Part shown: piece by piece, positions 1 to 6,073 of the stretch
Numbering within the stretch: position 1 is the first letter of the stretch
Layout: each line of letters starts with the position of its first letter
Origin: Candidatus Krumholzibacteriia bacterium
GTDB lineage: Bacteria > Krumholzibacteriota > Krumholzibacteriia > Krumholzibacteriales > Krumholzibacteriaceae
Direction: 5' to 3'
Assembly (NCBI GenBank): GCA_028706585.1
Contig: JAQTVX010000136.1
Span: 1 to 6,312 of the forward strand
Length of the DNA stretch: 6,312 bases
Made by a program: the position numbers and the translations under genes
The notes under the pieces: generated by a model
The model's database searches: none
What the model was told of the DNA's origin: nothing
What the model saw: the letters and a program-made list of their open reading frames with translations, nothing else

Positions 1-341
1 TGCAGGTCGAAGGCGCTCCCGTGCGGGCCGCGCTCGAGAGTCTGCGGCGGGGCGTGCGGCTGCGGGATGGAACGACGCTGCCCGCGAAGGCGAGACTCAT
101 CGAGCAGCCGGACGTCTGGCCGCGCACTCCGCCGATCCGATTTCGGAAGAACATTCCGACGGCGTGGCTCGAGATCACGATCGTCGAAGGGAGAAACAGG
201 CAGGTGCGGAGGATGACCGCCGCGGTTGGACACCCGACGCTCCGACTCATTCGCAAGAGCATCGGGCCGTGGGGGCTCGGCTCGCTCGCGCCCGGCGAGT
301 GGAGAGAGGAGAGTATCCCCGGCGCGGGAGAACGCGCATGA
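1..341 (+). CDS. rluE: 23S rRNA pseudouridine synthase, RluE-like (3' part)
   Basis: This is the C-terminal part of an RsuA/RluE-family pseudouridine synthase. The reading frame is open from base 3 and the 5' end lies outside the window. E. coli RluE converts U2457 of 23S rRNA to pseudouridine near the peptidyl transferase centre. The sequence shows the RluE-typical block WPRTPPIRFRKNIPTAWLEI, followed by the conserved GRNRQVRRM motif (bases 189-215), then the GHPTLRLIR segment and a C-terminal GEWREE. The first visible residues (QVEG) match the region after the catalytic aspartate, so the catalytic GRLD segment should lie just upstream and cannot be checked here. The stop codon overlaps the start of the alcohol dehydrogenase in ATGA (338-341), implying translational coupling. 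A GTG at 21 is an internal valine, not a start. The RluE subtype is inferred from the WPR...IPT block; another RsuA-family member is possible. Confidence 0.88.
   Translation, partial: QVEGAPVRAALESLRRGVRLRDGTTLPAKARLIEQPDVWPRTPPIRFRKNIPTAWLEITIVEGRNRQVRRMTAAVGHPTLRLIRKSIGPWGLGSLAPGEWREESIPGAGERA
326..330 (+). promoter_or_regulatory. Ribosome binding site for the alcohol dehydrogenase
   Basis: GGGAG lies 7 bases before the ATG at 338, inside the end of the upstream rluE-like gene. It supports the start at 338 over the longer open frame that reaches back to 164, whose extra residues are basic, low-complexity and unlike any dehydrogenase N-terminus. Confidence 0.6.
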
Positions 342-1405
342 AAGCGATGGTTCTGAAGAAGCTCTGCAATCTGGAGGGATGCGAGGCGCCTCTCGATCTC
401 GAGAAGCTGAGCGATCCGGTGCCTCGCGAGAACGAGATCCTCATCGAGGTCTCCGCGTGCGGCGTGTGCCACACCGAGCTGGACGAGATCGAGGGGAGAA
501 CGCCGCCGCCGCATCTCCCGGTCGTGCCGGGACACCAGGTGGTCGGCCGCGTCGCCGGCGCCGGGCGCGGGGCGAAGAGCCTGTGCGCAGGCGAGCGCGT
601 CGGCGTCGCCTGGATCCATTCGGCGTGCGGGAAGTGCAGTTATTGCCTGTCGGGGAACGAAAATCTGTGCGCCGATTTCAAGGCGACCGGGCGCGACGCG
701 AACGGGGGCTACGCGGAGTACATGACCGTGCGCGAGGATTTCGCCCATCGCATACCGGACGCCTTTTCCGACGTCGAGGCGGCGCCCCTCCTCTGCGCGG
801 GGGCGGTAGGCTACCGCTCGCTCAGGCTGGCGAATCTCACGGACGGACGGAACCTCGCTCTCACGGGCTTCGGCGCTTCGGGACACCTCGTGCTGATGAT
901 GGCGAAGCATCTGTATCCGCGCTCGAAAGTTTTCGCATTCTCCAGAAGCCCCGAGGAGCGCTCGTTCGCCCTCGAGCTCGGCGCCGCGTGGGCGGGCGAC
1001 ATCGGCGAAAGGCCGCCGGAGTTCCTCGCCGCCATCATCGATACCACTCCCGCGTGGAAACCGCTCGTCGACGCGCTCGCGTGCCTGGAGCCCGGCGGGC
1101 GCCTGGTGATCAATGCGATTCGCAAGGAGGATAGGGACAAGGAGCAGCTGCTGCGGCTCGACTATCCGTCGCACCTGTGGATGGAAAAGGAGATCAGGAG
1201 CGTGGCGAACGTGACGCGCGCGGACGTTCGCGACTTTCTCCGACTCGCCGCGGAGATTCCGATCAAGCCGGAAGTCGAGGAGCTCGCGCTGGAGGACGCC
1301 AACAGGGCGCTGATCGAGCTCAAGGCGAGAAAGATCCGCGGGGCCAAGGTTCTGGTAATCGCGAAACGGCGGGAAGCCCGAAAGACGGGAAGGAGAATGG
1401 AATGA
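338..1405 (+). CDS. Zinc-dependent alcohol dehydrogenase, CAD2-like
   Basis: A 355-residue medium-chain zinc alcohol dehydrogenase, normal length for the family, cytoplasmic, expected to interconvert alcohols and aldehydes with NAD(P). Catalytic zinc ligands are visible as C44 (in CGVCHTE), H66 (in PGHQVVG) and C153 (in APLLCAG). Structural zinc ligands are C97, C100, C103 and C111. The Rossmann nucleotide-binding turn is GFGASG (177-182). The CRTD/CHTE-type N-terminus, the LLCAG motif, GFGASGH and the C-terminal EIRSVANVTR plus AAEIPIKPEVE segments match the cinnamyl-alcohol-dehydrogenase-like CAD2 group (TIGR02822-type, adh_fam_2). One oddity is Gln67 where most relatives have Glu (GHE). 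The start at 338 begins the canonical MKAMVL N-terminus and has a good ribosome binding site. The gene overlaps rluE by 4 bases and the YedF-like gene by 4 bases. The physiological substrate cannot be read from the sequence. The basic C-terminal tail (KRREARKTGRR) extends past the usual end of the fold. Confidence 0.93.
   Translation: MKAMVLKKLCNLEGCEAPLDLEKLSDPVPRENEILIEVSACGVCHTELDEIEGRTPPPHLPVVPGHQVVGRVAGAGRGAKSLCAGERVGVAWIHSACGKCSYCLSGNENLCADFKATGRDANGGYAEYMTVREDFAHRIPDAFSDVEAAPLLCAGAVGYRSLRLANLTDGRNLALTGFGASGHLVLMMAKHLYPRSKVFAFSRSPEERSFALELGAAWAGDIGERPPEFLAAIIDTTPAWKPLVDALACLEPGGRLVINAIRKEDRDKEQLLRLDYPSHLWMEKEIRSVANVTRADVRDFLRLAAEIPIKPEVEELALEDANRALIELKARKIRGAKVLVIAKRREARKTGRRME
1391..1395 (+). 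promoter_or_regulatory. Ribosome binding site for the YedF-like gene
   Basis: AGGAG lies 6 bases before the ATG at 1402, within the last codons of the alcohol dehydrogenase. It fixes the start at 1402 rather than at upstream in-frame codons around 1177, which would only translate the dehydrogenase gene in a wrong frame. Confidence 0.65.
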
Positions 1406-1734
1406 CGTTTCTGTACCTGTGCTCCGATCAGCTCGGCATCGGAGAGAGCGAGCTGGGCCGCAAGCTGCTGGAGATGTATCTCGACAAGCTCGCCCATTCG
1501 GACGTGAAGATTGACGCGGTCGGCTGCGTGAATGCCGGCGTGTTTCTCACCACCGAGGGAAGCCGGGTCATCGACAGCCTGCGCGCGCTCGAGAAGAGAG
1601 GCGCCCGCATAGCCTCTTGCGGCACATGCCTCGATCATTACAATATTCGCGAGAAGCTCCTCATCGGGCAGGTCGGAACCATGGATCAGACGGTTCAGAT
1701 AATGGGTGCCGCCGACAAGATTATCCGGCCGTAA
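1402..1734 (+). CDS. YedF C-terminal-domain-like (DsrE superfamily) protein
   Basis: A 110-residue protein matching the C-terminal DsrE-like half of the sulfurtransferase-like selenium metabolism protein YedF (TIGR03527-type). Recognisable pieces are SDQLGIGESELGRKLLE (residues 8-24), the VNAGVFLTTEGS block (43-54), and SCGTCLDHY (72-80) with cysteines C73 and C76, followed by an REKLLIGQVGTM segment and a final ADKIIRP. Full YedF proteins are about 200 residues, with an N-terminal TusA-like domain carrying a CPxP cysteine. Here that domain is absent and the gene starts directly at the DsrE part. Family members are thought to handle sulfur or selenium, but the exact reaction is not established. 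C7, C42, C73 and C76 are candidate functional thiols. The gene overlaps the alcohol dehydrogenase stop by 4 bases (ATGA) and has its own ribosome binding site, so the two are probably co-translated. It is followed by a 55-base gap with a hairpin. Confidence 0.87.
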   Translation: MTFLYLCSDQLGIGESELGRKLLEMYLDKLAHSDVKIDAVGCVNAGVFLTTEGSRVIDSLRALEKRGARIASCGTCLDHYNIREKLLIGQVGTMDQTVQIMGAADKIIRP

Positions 1735-1789
1735 TACCCCGCGCTCCCGCGCGCGGGGGCTGCGATGTCTTCGGAGGGCGAATTCTCAT
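1735..1789 (+). other. Intergenic gap with GC-rich hairpin
   Basis: This is the longest non-coding stretch in the window (55 bases). An inverted repeat pairs CCCCGCGC (1737-1744) with GCGCGGGG (1751-1758), giving an 8-bp stem with a 6-base loop directly after the YedF-like stop. No T-run follows, so it is not a standard intrinsic terminator. It may attenuate transcription, protect the 3' end, or be a by-product of high GC. No convincing -35/-10 pair is visible in the remainder, so I cannot say whether a new promoter serves the Nudix gene. Confidence 0.45.
1773..1778 (+). promoter_or_regulatory. Ribosome binding site for the Nudix gene
   Basis: GGAGGG lies 11 bases before the ATG at 1790, somewhat far but the strongest purine-rich match in the gap. 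It supports the start at 1790 over an upstream extension back to 1706 that would overlap the YedF-like gene. Confidence 0.55.
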
Positions 1790-2185
1790 ATGAAGCTGGT
1801 TGCCGCAGCGATCATTATTTCGAACGGCAGAGTCCTTCTCGCCCGAAGGAAGCAGGGGGACATCGGCGAGGGCTGCTGGGAGTTTCCCGGCGGCTCGGTT
1901 GAAGCAGGGGAGACGGTCGAGGAGTGTCTCGCGCGCGAATTGAAGGAGGAGCTCGGCGTTGCGGCGTCGGTGGGAGAGGTGATCGCCAGATGCGAGTTTC
2001 GCTCCCCTCGAGGCTCGATGGACCTCGTGGCCCTGAGGGCGCGCGTTGTGCCGGGACCGTTCGAGCTCGCGGCTCATGATGCGGTGGAGTGGGTAGATCC
2101 GTTGAACCTCGGGCGATACCGGCTCACGCCGGCGGACGAGCCGATTGCGGCCGTTCTCAAGGAAAGGGCCGATCTGTTCAGATAA
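1790..2185 (+). CDS. Nudix hydrolase, MutT-type (8-oxo-dGTP diphosphatase-like)
   Basis: A 131-residue cytoplasmic Nudix hydrolase, the usual length for MutT. The Nudix box is complete at residues 35-57 (G-x5-E-x7-REL-x-EE-x-G-V: G35, E41, R49, E50, E53, E54, G56), preceded by the typical WEFPGG (30-35). The catalytic glutamates that bind the divalent metal are all present, so it should be active. The MutT-like features (MKLVAAAIII start, LLARR, WEFPGG, C-terminal ADEPI segment) suggest hydrolysis of oxidised or non-canonical nucleoside triphosphates to monophosphate and pyrophosphate. The precise substrate is an inference, since Nudix families with this layout also include CTP- or dCTP-acting enzymes. 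The stop overlaps the rlmI start in TAATG (2183-2187), so the two are probably one operon. Confidence 0.93.
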   Translation: MKLVAAAIIISNGRVLLARRKQGDIGEGCWEFPGGSVEAGETVEECLARELKEELGVAASVGEVIARCEFRSPRGSMDLVALRARVVPGPFELAAHDAVEWVDPLNLGRYRLTPADEPIAAVLKERADLFR

Positions 2186-3381
2186 TGAAAGCGATCATTC
2201 TCAAACGCTTGCGCGAGAGATCCCTCCTGCGGAGGCATCCGTGGATATTTTCCGGGGCGATCGCCTCCGTCGAGGGCAAGCCGAAGATGGGCGAAACCGT
2301 CGACATCATCACCGCGGAGGGAGCGGTGCTCGCCCGCGGGGCGTTCTCGCCCGAGTCGCAGATAACGGTCCGCGTCTGGACGTTCGATCCCGGCGAGGAG
2401 ATATCGCCGGAGTTCTTCCACGGCCGCCTCGAGCGGGCGATCGAGTCGAGGCGCGCGCTGATGTCGGGCGAAGGCCCGTGCGGTGTGCGTCTCGTCAACG
2501 CAGAATCCGACGGGCTGCCGGGTCTCGTGGTCGATCGCTACGGAGATTATCTGGTCGTTCAATTTCTGTCGGCGGGCGCCGATCACTGGAAGGGCTCGAT
2601 CGCCGAAGCGCTTTCGCGGCTCGTACCGGCCTTGGGCGTATACGAGCGCTCCGATGCCGACGTGCGCGAAAAGGAGGGGCTGCCGAAGATCGCCGGCGTG
2701 CTCGCGGGAAACGAGCCGGGCGATCTCGTCGAAATCCAGGAAGGCCGGTGCCGGTTCCTCGTCGACATAAAGCGCGGGCACAAGACGGGCTTCTACCTCG
2801 ATCAGCGGGAAAACCGCGGGATGATCGCGGAGTTCGCGCGCGAAAAGCAAGTGCTCAATTGCTTCTCATACACGGGCGGATTCGGCGTCGCGGCGCTTCA
2901 GGCGGGCGCGGCGAGGGTCACAAACGTCGACTCGTCCGCGAATGCCCTCGAGCTCGCCCGACTGAACGCCGAAGTCAACCGCATCGACGCCGCGCGCATG
3001 GAAAACGTCGAGGGCGACGCGTTCAGCCTCCTGCGGCGGTGGCGGGACGAGGGAAGAACGTTCGATACGATCGTTCTCGATCCCCCGAAGTTCGCGGAAT
3101 CGCAGAGCCAGCTTCTGCGCGCGAGCCGGGGATACAAGGATGTCAATCTTCTCGCGTTCAAGCTCCTCAAGCCGGGAGGAACGCTCTTCACTTTCTCATG
3201 CTCGGGGCTCATGACGGGCGAGCTCTTCCAGAAGATCGTCGCCGACGCGGCGCTCGACGCCGGCCGCGAGGCGCAGATCATAAGGCGACTCACTCAGGCA
3301 TCCGACCATCCGACGCTCCTGAGCTTCCCCGAAGGAACCTACCTCAAGGGCTTCATCTGCAGAACGGCGGCGAATCGATGA
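2185..3381 (+). CDS. rlmI: 23S rRNA (cytosine-1962-C5)-methyltransferase RlmI
   Basis: A 398-residue SAM-dependent RNA methyltransferase, equal in length to E. coli RlmI (YccW), which makes m5C1962 in 23S rRNA. The N-terminal about 75 residues look like a PUA RNA-binding domain (RRHPWIFSGAI near the start). A middle domain leads to VDIKRGHKTGFYLDQREN (193-210). The Rossmann SAM-binding motif is NCFSYTGGFG (225-234), followed by the acidic VDSSANALELARLN strand. Motif IV is VLDPPKF (297-303), and the catalytic cysteine is C339 in TFSCSG (336-341). The end (SDHPTLLSFPEG...LKGFIC) is also typical. The start at 2185 gives the canonical N-terminus. No good ribosome binding site is seen close by (only GGAAAGG, 17 bases upstream), so translation probably depends on reinitiation from the overlapping Nudix stop. 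The downstream gene overlaps by 4 bases (ATGA). Confidence 0.93.
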   Translation: MKAIILKRLRERSLLRRHPWIFSGAIASVEGKPKMGETVDIITAEGAVLARGAFSPESQITVRVWTFDPGEEISPEFFHGRLERAIESRRALMSGEGPCGVRLVNAESDGLPGLVVDRYGDYLVVQFLSAGADHWKGSIAEALSRLVPALGVYERSDADVREKEGLPKIAGVLAGNEPGDLVEIQEGRCRFLVDIKRGHKTGFYLDQRENRGMIAEFAREKQVLNCFSYTGGFGVAALQAGAARVTNVDSSANALELARLNAEVNRIDAARMENVEGDAFSLLRRWRDEGRTFDTIVLDPPKFAESQSQLLRASRGYKDVNLLAFKLLKPGGTLFTFSCSGLMTGELFQKIVADAALDAGREAQIIRRLTQASDHPTLLSFPEGTYLKGFICRTAANR

Positions 3382-5138
3382 AGGCGAAGCTGGTTGCGAT
3401 TGCGTGTCTCGCCGCGGCCTGGGCGGCGGCTCTCCAGGGACTTCTCGCGGCGCGCTCGGCCGGCGGCTCCGGAGAATGGTCTAGGCGCTGGGTCTACGTT
3501 TCGAGCAACCTGTACGTCGATGAAAATATACCGAAGCTCGAGAGCCTTCTCCGGCGCGCGCGGGCGGCAGGCTATAACGGCATTCTCTTCTCCGATTCGA
3601 AGACTCTCACGTGGTGGCGCCTCGAAGCGCCGGATCGCTGGCAGGCGAATGCGGCCAGGCTGAGGGCGCTCGCGTCCGAGCTCGGCATGGAGCTCGTCGT
3701 CTGCGTTTTCCCATTCGGCTATGCCGAATCGTTTCTGGCGCATGACCCCAATCTGGCCGCCGGGCTGCCCGTAAGGAACGCGCCTCTCGTGCGCCGCGGC
3801 GATTATCTGGTGGCCGAACAGACGGCCACCATCGAAAACGGATCGTTCGAGGAGCACAGCGGGAATCGCGCGGCGGGGTTCGGCGTGCAGGACGATCCGG
3901 GCAAAGGGTCTTTCATGGACGAGAGGGTTTCCAGGGACGGCCGTTCATCGCTCCGTTTCGAAAACGTCGGCGCCGCGAACGAGCACGGCAACGCTCGTGT
4001 GTTCCAAAGGGTATCGGTCAGGCCGTGGCAGCAGTACCGCATCCGCGCCTGGATGAAGACGGAGCATCTCACCGCTGACATGGTGCAGATCGTCGCGCTC
4101 GCTCTTCGGAAGCCGCTGCAGTACCAGAACCTCGTCGTTCCGGCCGAAGAGGGATTCAGGTACTTCTCCGCGGCGGCCGACCTGACGACGGACTGGGTCG
4201 AGCAATCGGTGACCTTCAACAGCCTCGGCAACACCAGCGTGATCATCGGCGCGGGCGCGTGGGGCGCCAAAGGCGGAACGATCTGGTGGGACGACCTGCG
4301 CATCGATGCCGTGCCGGCGCTCAATGTCCTTCGCCGCGAGACGCTTCCCCTCACCGTCGTCGGGAAGCGCGGAATGAAGTACGAGGAGGGCAGGGACTTC
4401 GCGCAAATCGCCGATCCCGGTCTCGGGCGATACCGCTGGCCGGGCACCTACGATACGAGGCACGATCCGCCGCCGATCGCGGTGCCCCGCGGCTCGCGCA
4501 TCCGCGAGGGAGAGCGGGTCAGGCTCTCGTGCTACAACCCCGCGATCATTTACGGCGGCCAGGTGAGCTGCACCCTCGACGATCCGGAGGTGTTCAAGCT
4601 GTGCAGGGAGCAGATCATAAGAACCAGAGCGGCCCTCGCGCCCGACGGCTACATGTTGACACAGGATGAAATAAGATGCGCGGGATGGGAGCCATCGCAG
4701 GAGAAGAACTTCCGCGGCTCGGGGGAGCTGTTCGCCTTCAACGTTCGTCGCTGCCTCGAGATCGCCCGCGGAGAGGGGGGCGGCAAGCCGGTCTATGTCT
4801 GGTCCGATATGTACGATCCGTATCATAACGCCCGGGCGGATTACTATCTCGTGAAAGGCTCCGTCTCGAAATCGTGGGAGGGACTCGATCCGGGCGTCAC
4901 CGTGGTTGAGTGGGGCGAGCAGGCGAAGGCGGCCAAGAGTCTCGAGTTCTTTTCCGGACGCGCTCACAGGCTCATGATCGCGGCCTTCTACGACGGCGAC
5001 GTGAAAAGAGACCACGATCTATGGATGAAGGCGATCGTCGCGGCGCCGCGAATCGAAGGCGTCATATATACGACATGGGAAAACGATTACTCGAAGCTCG
5101 AGGAGTTCGCGGGGGCGTGGTGGGGCGGCGGGCGGTAG
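3378..5138 (+). CDS. Exported glycoside-hydrolase-like protein with internal CBM4/9-like domain
   Basis: A 586-residue protein with no specific family that I recognise. Residues 1-28 form a signal peptide: MKAK, a long Ala/Leu-rich core, and possible cleavage after ARSA; no usable lipobox is seen. Residues 37-148 read like the first strands and helices of a TIM barrel (RRWVYVSSN, GYNGILFSD, ELGMELVVCVFPFGYAE). Residues about 150-313 resemble a CBM4/9-type jelly roll: opening IENGSFEEH, central SLRFENVG and QYRIRAWMKTE, closing WWDDLRID. The barrel appears to resume with a catalytic-looking GYMLTQDEIRCAGWEP (424-438; D430/E431), VYVWSDMYDPYHN (472-484), AAFYDGD (535-541) and IYTTWENDY (563-571). 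The Asp-Glu pair, aromatic residues and late Trp are reminiscent of GH20/GH84-like hexosaminidases, but this is only a structural analogy. It probably acts on a glycan outside the cytoplasm. The start at 3378 is set by the signal peptide; upstream open frame lies over rlmI and is spurious. It overlaps rlmI by 4 bases. Confidence 0.82.
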   Translation: MKAKLVAIACLAAAWAAALQGLLAARSAGGSGEWSRRWVYVSSNLYVDENIPKLESLLRRARAAGYNGILFSDSKTLTWWRLEAPDRWQANAARLRALASELGMELVVCVFPFGYAESFLAHDPNLAAGLPVRNAPLVRRGDYLVAEQTATIENGSFEEHSGNRAAGFGVQDDPGKGSFMDERVSRDGRSSLRFENVGAANEHGNARVFQRVSVRPWQQYRIRAWMKTEHLTADMVQIVALALRKPLQYQNLVVPAEEGFRYFSAAADLTTDWVEQSVTFNSLGNTSVIIGAGAWGAKGGTIWWDDLRIDAVPALNVLRRETLPLTVVGKRGMKYEEGRDFAQIADPGLGRYRWPGTYDTRHDPPPIAVPRGSRIREGERVRLSCYNPAIIYGGQVSCTLDDPEVFKLCREQIIRTRAALAPDGYMLTQDEIRCAGWEPSQEKNFRGSGELFAFNVRRCLEIARGEGGGKPVYVWSDMYDPYHNARADYYLVKGSVSKSWEGLDPGVTVVEWGEQAKAAKSLEFFSGRAHRLMIAAFYDGDVKRDHDLWMKAIVAAPRIEGVIYTTWENDYSKLEEFAGAWWGGGR

Positions 5139-5154
5139 CGGGCTCTCGTGCGTT

Positions 5155-5158
5155 GGAG
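5155..5158 (+). promoter_or_regulatory. Ribosome binding site deciding a TTG start
   Basis: GGAG lies 5 bases before the TTG at 5164 in the 25-base gap after the exported protein gene. No ATG or GTG lies in frame nearby, and the conserved activase N-terminus begins within a few codons of this TTG, so the site supports a TTG start. Confidence 0.6.
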
Positions 5159-5163
5159 CGGAT

Positions 5164-6069
5164 TTGACCACGGGTCTCATCTTTGACGTGAAGCGGTACG
5201 CCATCCACGACGGTCCCGGCATCCGAACGACCGTGTTCTTCAAGGGATGCCCTCTCGCGTGCCGGTGGTGTCATAATCCCGAGAGCCAGCAGGCTGCCCC
5301 GGAGCTCGTCTTCCGGCGGAACCGATGTATCGCGTGCCGTGCCTGCCTCGACGCCTGCGTGCGCGGCGCGATCTCCTGGAGCGAGGGCGGCCCCGAGACC
5401 GATGTCTCGAAATGCGCGCGCTGCGGTTGCTGCGCGGCGGTCTGCTGGGCCGAGGCGCGCCAGATCGCCGGCCGCGAGACGACCGTCGAGGAGGTCATCG
5501 CCGAGGTCGAGCGCGACGCGGCGTTTTACGAACGATCCGGCGGGGGAGTGACCTTCTCGGGCGGGGAGCCGCTCGCGCAGATCGAGTTTCTCGACGCGCT
5601 CCTTCGCGCGAGCCGGAGCAGGGGGATCCACACGGCCCTCGACACGTGCGGGCTTGCGCCTTGGGACGCGATCGAGCGCATTCGGCACAACGTCGATCTG
5701 TTTCTGTACGATCTCAAGATCATGGACGATTCGAAGCACCGGGAGATGACCGGCGAGTCCAACGAGCGCATTCTGGAGAATCTGCGCTCGCTTTCCCGGC
5801 TCGGCCACGAGATCCGGGTGCGCATTCCGATCATACCTGGAGTAAATGATAATGATGATTCTTTGCGCGCGATCGGGGCGTTCGTAAGCAGCTTGAATAG
5901 TATCCCGGGAATTGATATCCTTCCATATAACAGGATGGGCGCCGATAAGTATGCCCGGCTCAACAGACCCTACGGGTTGCCGGATATCCGGGATCTTTCC
6001 GATGAGCGAATGGCCGGGATAGCTCTGATGCTGGGTCTCTTCGGGTTGCGCGTGAAGATAGGCGGGTGA
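5164..6069 (+). CDS. Glycyl-radical-enzyme activating protein (radical SAM)
   Basis: A 301-residue radical SAM activase that would use S-adenosylmethionine and a [4Fe-4S] cluster to place the glycyl radical on its partner enzyme. The N-terminus has the family signature HDGPGIRTTVFFKGCPLAC, with the radical SAM cysteines C29, C33 and C36 in C-x3-C-x2-C spacing. Two ferredoxin-type cluster motifs follow: C55/C58/C61/C65 and C84/C87/C90/C94. The SAM-binding GGEP is at 133-136 within GVTFSGGEPLAQ, and FLYDLKIMD is also typical. Length and the two extra clusters match the activases of PFL-like, HypD-, CutC- and benzylsuccinate-synthase-type enzymes rather than the short PflA. Both ferredoxin motifs lack the common proline after their last cysteine (CVRGA, CWAEA). 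Near residues 224-233 there is a run of A/T-ending codons unlike the rest of the gene. The adjacent glycyl radical enzyme gene, 4 bases downstream, is the obvious substrate. Confidence 0.95.
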   Translation: MTTGLIFDVKRYAIHDGPGIRTTVFFKGCPLACRWCHNPESQQAAPELVFRRNRCIACRACLDACVRGAISWSEGGPETDVSKCARCGCCAAVCWAEARQIAGRETTVEEVIAEVERDAAFYERSGGGVTFSGGEPLAQIEFLDALLRASRSRGIHTALDTCGLAPWDAIERIRHNVDLFLYDLKIMDDSKHREMTGESNERILENLRSLSRLGHEIRVRIPIIPGVNDNDDSLRAIGAFVSSLNSIPGIDILPYNRMGADKYARLNRPYGLPDIRDLSDERMAGIALMLGLFGLRVKIGG

Positions 6070-6073
6070 GTCC

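Noticed and set aside
1403..1405. Possible selenocysteine read-through at the dehydrogenase TGA, given the selenium-related neighbour
   Set aside because: The dehydrogenase is already full length, the frame beyond gives no homologous extension, and the TGA is part of a normal ATGA overlap.
338..2205. Similar starts of the alcohol dehydrogenase and rlmI genes (both begin ATGAAAGCGAT)
   Set aside because: The likeness covers only about 11 bases and encodes MKA-type N-termini common in both families; no longer repeat is present.
2074..2850. Minus-strand open frame opposite the 5' part of rlmI (258 codons)
   Set aside because: It mirrors the well-supported rlmI coding sequence; no motifs or ribosome binding site support it.
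2145..3377. Upstream extension of the exported protein's frame across rlmI
   Set aside because: The extension is Arg-rich, lies wholly over rlmI in another frame, and would bury the signal peptide inside a 997-residue protein.
4656..4677. TTGACA (4656-4661) and TAAGAT (4672-4677) resembling a promoter
   Set aside because: The spacer is only 10 bases, far below the usual about 17, and the site lies inside a coding sequence.
3945..5015. Long minus-strand open frame opposite the exported protein gene (356 codons)
   Set aside because: Arg/Ala/Asp-rich translation with no family resemblance; the plus strand carries a signal peptide and recognisable domain motifs.
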